Positions 1 to 5,169 of a stretch of 7,412 nt of DNA are shown piece after piece; position 1 is the first letter of the stretch; every line of letters starts with the position of its first letter. The position numbers and the translations under genes are program-made. The stretch comes from Spirochaetaceae bacterium. Lineage in GTDB: Bacteria; Spirochaetota; Spirochaetia; Treponematales; Breznakiellaceae. Below the pieces are notes generated by a model. It was not told the DNA's origin. It made no database searches and saw nothing but the letters and a program-made list of their open reading frames with translations. The DNA lies in the NCBI GenBank assembly GCA_031280455.1, contig JAITGR010000052.1, positions 1 to 7,412 of the forward strand, in the 5' to 3' direction.

Positions 1-1477
1 GCGCTGTCCAGCACAAAGGCGGCGGTTCCGGCTTCCAGCGCGGTAACTTTGCTGGTAAGGCTGGTTAGCGCCGTGTCAAGGTCGCCAATGCTTTCTGCCA
101 GCGCGTCCCGCACCGCCTCTATTTTCACGTCCACCGCGTCCCCGTCGTCAAAGTCCGCGAGCGCGTCGCTTATCGCGTCTGCTATCGCGGTGTCCATGGC
201 GGCCGTGGTTGAATAGCTGCCCAGCGCGTTGGTTTGCACCCACGCGGCCAAATCCGCCGTCGCGGTATAGTTGCCCTCAATCTGGGTTTTTGTGTAGTAA
301 CTGGTTAACGCGCTATTGAAGGATGCCTGCGTTAGGTAGGTGGCCTCCAGCGCCGTGTCCAGCAGGTCGAACTGCTGCTTTAACAAAACGAGGCTCTGGC
401 AGTCGGCGCTGTTGGTGCCGGCGTACAGCGCGGCGGGTTCTCCGCTTCCGGCGACGGTTATGGTCAGTGTGTCGCTATTGACGGTAAAACTCGCCGTGCC
501 GCCGCCGTCGGCCAGCAATATGCTTGCCGCGCCCAGGCTGTCCTTTGGCACGGGGTGAAAGCGCCCGCCGTCATTAAACTGAATGTAGATAAACGCCGCG
601 CCGGTGATGTCCGCCTGCCAGGGGCCGCCGCCTTCCAGCGTTTTTTCGGTCAGCATCGCTATTTGGGCGTTCACTTCCAGCTCGTCCAGCGCCAGTATTA
701 GCGTGTCAAGCTGGGTGGTGTGCGTGGCAAGGCCGGCGTACAGTTTGGTTATGTCGCCTTCGGGGTCGTCGTACAGCCTGCCGGTCAGGTCGTCCAGCGC
801 CGTGCCTGTGCCGCTCATGCTGGACGGCTGCAGGGTTACGGTGTAGTCGGCGCTTTCGCCGCTGGCTTCGTCTACTACGGTTAGTTTGAAGGCGGTATAG
901 CCCGCGCCGTTGACGGTAAAGACATAGGCGAGCAGAGCGGGTTCCGCGGGATCTTCGCCGTCCGGCTCTTCGTCTTCGCCGTCTTCGCCGTCGTCCTCGT
1001 TAGCGGCTGGCTCGTCGGTTTCGGCGGCTATCGTTGTACCGTTGACGCTGGCGTCGCGTATGAACGCGCCGGCTTTTGTCTGCGCCAAAATGCGTACCTC
1101 GCCGCCCGGGCCGTCGGGATACAGGACAAAGTAGCCTTTTTCAGGGCTGGTAGCTTCGCTCAAACTTTTGGGGGCGGCCGCTGTTCCGGCGCTCATTTGG
1201 GGCACGATGTCCGGCGCGGCGCTAAAGGCTGTTTCTATGCCCAGGTATGCCAGCGCCGCGATGCTGTCGTCCGCGGGGTTTGTGCCGCCGCCCTGGGGGC
1301 GTTGTATGGGCTGGTTGCAGGCTGTTATGGCCAAAATCAGGACAAAAGCCGCCGCGCCCGGCGGCAGAAAGCGTTTTGGCCGATTAGGGGGGGGGGGGTA
1401 AGTGCCTTGGCGAGATTCGCCGCGACATTCGCCCCCGCCGCCCGGGTGCTCTCTTTGTAAGTAAGCGCTGTTTTCAT
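1..1477 (-). CDS. Fibre-like lipoprotein, partial at 3' end, out of frame at a 12-C run (candidate phase-variable gene)
   Basis: The minus strand is open from the left edge to the poly-C run (about 466 codons). A well-placed ATG at 1477-1475 lies upstream in a different frame. As recorded, translation from the ATG gives 46 residues and stops at 1339-1337; 10 or 13 C would join the frames. Residue numbers below assume 13 C. Residues 1-33 are a polar lead with a proline run. Residues 34-53 have a basic stretch (RPKRF) then a hydrophobic core ending ITAC, a loose lipobox with Cys54. Residues 158-179 are strongly acidic (Asp/Glu/Gly repeats). Residues 184-217 resemble a small beta-sandwich ending in a YTVTL strand. 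Residues 376-430 carry Tyr-Thr-rich repeats (SYYTKTQIEGNY, LGSYSTTAAMDT) like those of phage tail-fibre shafts. Residues 430-483 look like an alanine-rich coiled coil. The specific function is not recognised; I infer an outer-surface lipoprotein. The C-terminus lies outside the window. The frame break could be phase variation, decay, or a sequencing error. Confidence 0.75.
954..992 (-). repeat. 9-bp repeats encoding an acidic Asp-Gly-Glu stretch in the lipoprotein
   Basis: TTCGCCGTC occurs at 954-962, 975-983 and 984-992, the last two in tandem. On the coding strand this is GAC GGC GAA, giving DGE repeats in an acidic linker (residues 158-179). Changes in copy number would keep the frame. Confidence 0.7.
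1387..1398 (-). repeat. 12-nt homopolymer (C on the coding strand) near the lipoprotein gene start
   Basis: There are twelve consecutive G on the plus strand, codons 27-31 of the minus-strand reading frame from the ATG at 1477. The tract lies after the start codon and before the lipoprotein signal sequence, so a one-base length change turns the full product on or off. With 12 C the frame terminates after 46 codons; with 10 or 13 C it continues through the long open frame. Poly-G/C runs are known contingency tracts in Treponema pallidum and other bacteria. Homopolymers of this length are also a common place for sequencing errors. Confidence 0.95.
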
Positions 1478-1483
1478 TGTACG

Positions 1484-1493
1484 TCTCCTTCTC
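1484..1493 (-). promoter_or_regulatory. Strong Shine-Dalgarno site for the lipoprotein gene
   Basis: The minus strand reads GAGAAGGAGA, with the GGAG core ending 7 nt before the ATG at 1477. It is the best ribosome binding site in the window and fixes the start codon. It shows that initiation should occur upstream of the homopolymer, in the frame that is currently broken. The other frame, followed upstream through the tract, reaches a TAA before any ATG, so no alternative ATG start feeds the long frame directly. Confidence 0.8.
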
Positions 1494-1560
1494 AAATTGC
1501 CGCCCCAGCCCTTATCCTGCCATACGGCGGGCGACTGGGCGCGGGGCTTTCTTTGCTCTT

Positions 1561-1590
1561 GGAAAAACCGGTCTCAAGCCCGGTTTTTCC
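1561..1590. terminator. Terminator-like hairpin in the leader of the lipoprotein gene
   Basis: A perfect 11-bp inverted repeat, GGAAAAACCGG (1561-1571) and CCGGTTTTTCC (1580-1590), flanks an 8-nt loop. The A5-CCGG / CCGG-T5 layout resembles a bidirectional intrinsic terminator, although the GC core is only 4 bp. It lies downstream of the predicted minus-strand promoter and upstream of the lipoprotein ATG, so if active on that strand it would attenuate that gene. No gene ends nearby on either strand, so an ordinary end-of-gene terminator role is not obvious. It could also be a remnant of an earlier gene boundary. Confidence 0.5.
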
Positions 1591-1602
1591 CTTAAATCTA
1601 AG

Positions 1603-1638
1603 GAGGCTGTTCCAAAACTGAAGTTTTGGAACAGCCTC
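1603..1638. repeat. Perfect palindrome with 17-bp arms, probably a dispersed intergenic repeat
   Basis: The arms 1603-1619 and 1622-1638 are perfectly complementary around a central GA; the left arm begins GAGGCTGTTCCAAAACT. In RNA it would fold to a long stem capped by a four-base loop. Palindromes of this general look are, from memory, common between treponemal genes, but I cannot confirm copy number here. It overlaps the predicted start of the minus-strand transcript at about 1640, so the mRNA 5' end would fold immediately into this stem. Confidence 0.8.
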
Positions 1639-1646
1639 ATGTTATA

Positions 1647-1675
1647 ATAATAACGCTTTTTTGGAAAAGTGTCAA
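1647..1675 (-). promoter_or_regulatory. Sigma70-type promoter for the lipoprotein gene
   Basis: On the minus strand TTGACA (1675-1670) is followed after exactly 17 nt by TATTAT (1652-1647), a consensus -35 box with a 5/6 match at -10. The predicted transcription start is near 1640, giving a leader of about 160 nt that contains both hairpins at 1603-1638 and 1561-1590. The sequence match is strong; activity is inferred. Confidence 0.65.
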
Positions 1676-1713
1676 ATTCTGGCCAGATTGCGGAATTTGG
1701 GGCAATGCTGATT

Positions 1714-1745
1714 GCGCCATACATGGCGAGCGCCATACATGGCGA
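1714..1745. repeat. Two tandem copies of a 16-bp palindromic unit
   Basis: The unit GCGCCATACATGGCGA occurs twice in direct succession (1714-1729 and 1730-1745) with no mismatch. Each copy contains the near-palindrome CGCCAT-AC-ATGGCG. Exact tandem palindromes between divergent genes could form a paired operator, but the same layout would result from slippage duplication of a dispersed repeat. It lies about 40 bp upstream of the predicted minus-strand -35 box. Confidence 0.8.
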
Positions 1746-1748
1746 AAC

Positions 1749-1830
1749 GGCGGGGGCGTTGCGGGGGCAGAGCCCCTGCACGGGGGGTAGCGGAAGACCG
1801 TAGGGCTGGAGCGAGGGGGGCATCCCCCCA
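1749..1830. repeat. GC-rich, hairpin-forming intergenic element
   Basis: This stretch consists of G-runs and C-runs that can pair, including six G, CAT, six C at 1815-1829 and an inverted GGGGC/GCCCC pair near 1764-1776. A 16-nt core, GGGGGCGTTGCGGGGG (1752-1767), recurs exactly at 3279-3294 between tlyC and the Uma2 gene. The composition and the second partial copy suggest a dispersed non-coding repeat. Open frames across it encode only low-complexity Pro/Arg peptides and are not considered genes. Confidence 0.5.
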
Positions 1831-1952
1831 ACTGATTTGGTAAGTTGTTGACAGTGGCGGGAACACCCGCTCCCCTGGGTTAGAAAATTTATGGCGCAAC
1901 GCGGCCCCTTCACTATTCCGCGGGTTGGGTGTATGCTTGGTACTTAAAAGCA

Positions 1953-2417
1953 ATGAATAAAGTTGAAATTCGCGCTGAAGAGGTGCCTTTGCCTGCCTGG
2001 TCGGACTGTGCGGCTGATTTTTGCCGCGTTGTTATGGAACAGCTTCGTTTTTCGCGCAGGGTGTTGTCGGTGTTGTTCTGCGGCGACCAGTTTATCCGCG
2101 CTCTAAATCTTCGTTTTCGCAATGTTGATGAATCTACCGATGTGCTTTCTTTTCCGTATGTCGAGATGGAAGGGGAGGCGGCTTCGCGCGAGGAAGGTTT
2201 TGTGCCTGCGGGGGACGTGGTTGTTTCGCTGGAGGAACTGCGGCGGTTCGCCGCGGAAGCGGGGGTTGACGAGGCGCTGGAACTGCGGAGGGTGCTTATT
2301 CATGGCATTTTGCATTTGGCGGGGTTTGACCACGCCACTAACGAACAGTCCGAGCCTATGCTCGTGTATCAGGAGGCTTTGTTAAAAGAATTACCATCAT
2401 GGAAGATGACAGTTTAA
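1953..2417 (+). CDS. ybeY: YbeY, endoribonuclease for 16S rRNA maturation and ribosome quality control
   Basis: The product is a single-strand-specific, metal-dependent endoribonuclease that acts in the cytoplasm in 16S rRNA 3'-end maturation and ribosome quality control. The predicted 154-residue protein is of normal family length. The diagnostic metal-binding motif HGILHLAGFDH is present with His117, His121 and His127, preceded by the conserved TDVLSFP (62-68) and GDVVVS (88-93) segments. I chose the ATG at 1953 because the homologous N-terminus begins about there; a GTG at 1929 would add eight residues. Neither has a clear Shine-Dalgarno site. The stop overlaps the start of tlyC by 19 bp, so the two are very likely translated from one mRNA. 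This pairing is seen in other bacteria, including E. coli (ybeY-ybeX) and, as I recall, T. pallidum. In the latter an HD-domain protein gene sits upstream; here there is only repeat-rich intergenic DNA. Confidence 0.95.
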   Translation: MNKVEIRAEEVPLPAWSDCAADFCRVVMEQLRFSRRVLSVLFCGDQFIRALNLRFRNVDESTDVLSFPYVEMEGEAASREEGFVPAGDVVVSLEELRRFAAEAGVDEALELRRVLIHGILHLAGFDHATNEQSEPMLVYQEALLKELPSWKMTV

Positions 2418-3262
2418 CCATGCGGCGGTTTATCGCCGCGATAAAAGAAAAAGTTTTCAGCAAAAATCCACTCGCGCGGAACGCTATCGAAAATCTGGAG
2501 GAAGAACAGCAGGAGATGATTAAGGGTGTGCTCGAATTTTCCGGCACGACAGTTAAGGAGGTTATGGTTCCGCGCATCGATACTATTTTTTTAAATACGG
2601 CGCTTGCGGAGGATGAGATTTTGGAGATTATTTCCAAAAATGAACATAGCCGGTTTCCTGTGTATAAAGAAACAATAGATAATGTCATTGGCATTTTGTA
2701 CGTTAAGGACGCGCTGCGGACACTGGTGCGCAAGGAGCGGTTTGACATTGAAAAACTGCTGCGGCCTGCGTATTTTGTGCCGGAGTCGAAGCACATAAAC
2801 CAGCTTTTGCGGGAGTTTAAGCGGCGGCATTTGCACATCGCGCTGGTGGTGGACGAGTACGGCGGGGTTTCGGGGATTGTCTGCATGGAAGACATTGTCG
2901 AGGAGATTATCGGCGATATTCAGGATGAATTTGACAATGAGCGCGAAGATATTGTCCGCTTGAATGAACATAGCTTTTTGTGTGATGCGCGCGTTAATCT
3001 GGAAGATTTGAATGACGAGCTGCATCTGGCGCTGCCTGCCGAGGATTTTGATACGCTGGGCGGGTTTGTGTTTAACTTGTTTGGGAAAATTCCTGAACGG
3101 GAAGAAACGGTGCGGTACGCGGATTTCGACTTTATTATTCAGGACATTGACGGCAGAAAAATCAATACGGTAAAAATTATTAAAAGCCCGGCGAAGCAGT
3201 GCGCCCTGCCCGCGGGGGTTCCGCATACAGATACCCCGGACATTGCCGCCGCGGCGGTGTAG
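2399..3262 (+). CDS. tlyC: TlyC/CorC-family protein: CBS pair plus transporter-associated domain
   Basis: The 287-residue protein has two CBS domains (about 50-110, with VMVPRID at 55-61, and about 120-176, with VVDEYGGVSGIVCMEDIVEE) followed by a CorC/HlyC domain (about 185-263, with DTLGGFVFNLFGKIP). There is no hydrophobic N-terminal DUF21 segment, so it is the soluble, TlyC/CorC-like form rather than a membrane HlyC/CNNM transporter. Members are called haemolysins in Brachyspira and implicated in Mg2+/Co2+ efflux as CorC in E. coli; the true role in treponemes is unsettled, and haemolytic activity should not be assumed. The ATG at 2399 lies within the last codons of ybeY, indicating translational coupling; an AGGAGG sits about 22 nt upstream, rather far. 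A second in-frame ATG at 2420 is possible. The last 20 or so residues are a low-complexity tail without family similarity. Confidence 0.93.
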   Translation: MEDDSLTMRRFIAAIKEKVFSKNPLARNAIENLEEEQQEMIKGVLEFSGTTVKEVMVPRIDTIFLNTALAEDEILEIISKNEHSRFPVYKETIDNVIGILYVKDALRTLVRKERFDIEKLLRPAYFVPESKHINQLLREFKRRHLHIALVVDEYGGVSGIVCMEDIVEEIIGDIQDEFDNEREDIVRLNEHSFLCDARVNLEDLNDELHLALPAEDFDTLGGFVFNLFGKIPEREETVRYADFDFIIQDIDGRKINTVKIIKSPAKQCALPAGVPHTDTPDIAAAAV

Positions 3263-3328
3263 GCGGGGCGTACGGGCGGGGGGCGTTGCGGGGGACACCA
3301 GCCGTCCGCAGAAAAACCGGTGCCGCCC

Positions 3329-3357
3329 TTGTCATATTCCGGCTGTACCGTTACACT
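3329..3357 (+). promoter_or_regulatory. Possible promoter giving a leaderless Uma2 mRNA
   Basis: TTGTCA (3329-3334) and TACACT (3352-3357) are separated by 17 nt, matching the sigma70 consensus at 5/6 and 4/6 positions. The predicted +1 is about 3364, the A of the Uma2 ATG. That ATG has no Shine-Dalgarno sequence, which agrees with leaderless initiation. The match is moderate and could be chance. Confidence 0.35.
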
Positions 3358-3363
3358 ACCGCC

Positions 3364-3951
3364 ATGAGCGGCGCGGCGTTAAAAGAACGTCATTTTCAGG
3401 ACAGGCGGTGGACCTACGCCGATTACAAGGCGTGGGAGCTGGCTCCGGGCGAGCGTTACGAAATTATCGACGGCGAAGCCTACGCTATGGCCGCGCCCAA
3501 TACGCGCCATCAGGCTATACTCATGGAGCTGTCCAAGCAGATAGCGGTTTACCTAACCGGCAAATCCTGCAAGGTGTACCCCGCGCCTTTTGACGTGCGG
3601 CTGTTTTACGAGGATGACGAAAGCGACGACACGGTGGTGCAGCCGGATATTACCGTTATTTGCGACGAAAAAAAGCGCGGTAAAGAAGGCTGCCGGGGCG
3701 CTCCCGATTTTGTGGCGGAGATTTTGTCGCCTTCAAATACCGCGAGCGAGATGCAAACAAAGCTCGACCTTTACCGGCTATCTGGTGTGCGCGAATACTG
3801 GGTGCTGGACGGCGACAAAAAGCGTCTGTACACCTACCGCTTCGAGGGCGGCAAAATCGCGGCGTTCGCCTCGTACGGCGAGGCCGAAAATGCGCCGGTC
3901 GGCATATTCTGTGATTTGGCGGTAGATCTCGCGCCGGTGTTTGCCGAGTAA
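3364..3951 (+). CDS. Uma2 family (DUF820) PD-(D/E)XK-fold putative endonuclease
   Basis: The 195-residue product has the standard Uma2 layout. It begins with a TYADYKAWE segment and RYEIIDGEAYAMAAPNTRHQ (31-50). Next come PFDVRL (75-80), QPDITVICD (93-101) with the likely catalytic Asp95, PDFVAEILSPSN (114-125) with Glu119, and the KLDLY...GVREYWVLD block (133-149). The fold is related to restriction-type nucleases, but the biological role of the family is unknown; it is abundant in cyanobacteria, some actinobacteria and treponemes. I chose the ATG at 3364 because family similarity begins shortly after it. The frame is open further upstream to 3199, but that part overlaps tlyC and is Arg/Gly-rich. 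It has no ribosome binding site and lies 101 bp after tlyC, so it may be transcribed separately. It converges with the peptidase gene. Such genes are usually mobile, multicopy accessory genes. Confidence 0.9.
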   Translation: MSGAALKERHFQDRRWTYADYKAWELAPGERYEIIDGEAYAMAAPNTRHQAILMELSKQIAVYLTGKSCKVYPAPFDVRLFYEDDESDDTVVQPDITVICDEKKRGKEGCRGAPDFVAEILSPSNTASEMQTKLDLYRLSGVREYWVLDGDKKRLYTYRFEGGKIAAFASYGEAENAPVGIFCDLAVDLAPVFAE

Positions 3952-4017
3952 GCGGCGAAATGGCTCTATATTCGTTATAATTCGCGTACATTTGCGGAAT
4001 TCTCAATTCTAATTTAA

Positions 4018-5169
4018 TCAGCGTTGCCCTAATCGCGCGGCAATCTCCGGCATAAGGCGCAAGCGGACAACACGCCCGCCCCCGTACGCGCGGTAGCGCT
4101 CGCCATCGTCGGAAAAGGCGCTCTCTTTTTCGCCGGGAAACGGCGAAAACCGCTGCTGGCTCCACACCAGCGCCGCGTCGGTTAGCCGCGCGCCGGAATG
4201 CCCCGGCTTAAAGTGTATAAACGACTCGTGCACACCGCGCGCGTCCTGCGGCGCTTCATCGGTGTCCTGCAAATAGCGAATGACCCCCTTGGCAAAATCG
4301 ACCGACTGAATCACCGCCGAGTGCGCCATAGTACCGTCTTTCGCGCGGAACAGAATAATGTCGCCGGCGCGCAAATTCCGTATACCGTCGGCAACCGCGG
4401 TAATTTCGCGGCTTTTGGAGTTGTAAAACGCCGTTCCCGCGTACCAGGAAGGCTCGGCGCCGCGCGGTGTCCCCAGAGACCGCCGCAGTTCCCGCCCTAA
4501 ATTGATGCCGGCCTTACGCGCCGTGTACGAAAGCACATGCCAGACACACGCCGAACAATCCATGCCGGCCCACGACACGCAGTACAAATAATTGTACACG
4601 TCGCTTTGTTCTACGCCCTTTCCGCCGGCAAGCACATACGGCATGTGCGGCAGGCCGTGGTACGAGCCCGCCTTCATCCGCGCGATGTCGAAAATGTCGG
4701 TGGATGCCGACCAGGAGCGGCGGGCTATGTTGAAGATAATTACTTTTTCTTTGCCGTCAGAAAGCGTGTCCAGGTACGCGGCAAAATCGGCGCTCTCAAA
4801 CGCCCGCTCAATTTCAGGCCAGAGTTCGGCGGGCGCGGCCTTGCCCTTTCCCAGAAAGTCCCAGCTGCCGGCCGCGAGGCTGTCGCGCTCGTGGTTTTCC
4901 GCAAACGGCAGCCGTATTGTCAGCACGCGCCCGCCGAGAATCCGCGTTTTGAAGCAGAGCCGGTACGCTTCCTCTATTGAAGATTCCAGCCCCCGCCCCC
5001 AGATTTTTTCCGGCGCGGCAAATGCGGCAAGCGCTTTCGCGTCATCGGGCGGAAGCGGCGACTGGGCTGCCGCGCCGCTGCCGCCGGCAAGCACGGCGAG
5101 CGCCGCAAGCACGGCGAGCGGCGGACGGCTACTTCTTGCCAAGCCGTTTGAACGCTTCGGCAAAGGCAT
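4018..5169 (-). CDS. Secreted NlpC/P60-like cysteine peptidase (probable cell-wall hydrolase)
   Basis: The predicted 383-residue protein starts with a signal peptide: a basic n-region (KRSNGLARSSR), a hydrophobic core of Leu/Ala/Val (residues 19-28) and an AAAQ cleavage site near residue 35. Residues about 37-195 form a domain I do not recognise. The C-terminal half fits the NlpC/P60 papain-like fold: GMDCSACVWHVL (202-213) supplies the catalytic Cys205, and LRAGDIILFRAKDGTMAHSAVI (from 266) supplies His283. The family usually cuts peptide links in peptidoglycan, so a periplasmic wall-remodelling role is likely but inferred. The Ala in DCSAC replaces the usual Gly. The frame is open to 5310, but that extension lies inside tex and is low-complexity; ATGs at 5169 and 5184 are the realistic starts, and 5169 gives the better signal peptide. 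Its first 41 bp overlap the tex 3' end, suggesting coupled expression. Confidence 0.82.
   Translation of the reverse strand: MPLPKRSNGLARSSRPPLAVLAALAVLAGGSGAAAQSPLPPDDAKALAAFAAPEKIWGRGLESSIEEAYRLCFKTRILGGRVLTIRLPFAENHERDSLAAGSWDFLGKGKAAPAELWPEIERAFESADFAAYLDTLSDGKEKVIIFNIARRSWSASTDIFDIARMKAGSYHGLPHMPYVLAGGKGVEQSDVYNYLYCVSWAGMDCSACVWHVLSYTARKAGINLGRELRRSLGTPRGAEPSWYAGTAFYNSKSREITAVADGIRNLRAGDIILFRAKDGTMAHSAVIQSVDFAKGVIRYLQDTDEAPQDARGVHESFIHFKPGHSGARLTDAALVWSQQRFSPFPGEKESAFSDDGERYRAYGGGRVVRLRLMPEIAARLGQR
5087..5122 (-). repeat. 18-bp tandem duplication in the peptidase signal peptide
   Basis: Two adjacent 18-bp units (5087-5104 and 5105-5122; 17 of 18 identical; each begins GCAAGCACGGCGAGCG on the plus strand) encode most of the hydrophobic core, LAVLAALAVLAG. 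The unit is six codons, so copy number changes the core length without shifting the frame. Confidence 0.75.

Noticed and set aside
340..1460. Plus-strand open frames of 72-87 codons on the left side
   Set aside because: They lie opposite the lipoprotein gene, whose minus-strand frame is open for about 466 codons; they are Ser/Ala/Val-rich shadow products with no recognisable domain.
1909..1937. Possible ybeY promoter, TTCACT - 17 nt - TATGCT
   Set aside because: Both boxes match at only 4 of 6 positions, which is expected by chance; the TTGACA at 1848-1853 has no -10 box at suitable spacing, so no ybeY promoter is called.
1512..1953. Several overlapping minus-strand open frames of 64-133 codons across the intergenic region
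   Set aside because: They read through palindromes and GC-rich repeats, encode low-complexity Pro/Arg/Ser peptides, and have no ribosome binding site; only the short leaderless frame at 1640-1512 is kept as a speculative finding.
3199..3363. Longer N-terminus for the Uma2 protein
   Set aside because: The extra 55 residues overlap the 3' end of tlyC, are Arg/Gly-rich and do not belong to the family; the ATG at 3364 fits the family start.
3952..4017. Possible terminator or promoter (TATAAT at 3976-3981; short GAATT/AATTC dyad at 3997-4009) between the convergent Uma2 and peptidase genes
   Set aside because: The TATAAT has no -35 box and no gene to serve; the dyad has only a 5-bp AT-rich stem without a U-run, too weak for a terminator.
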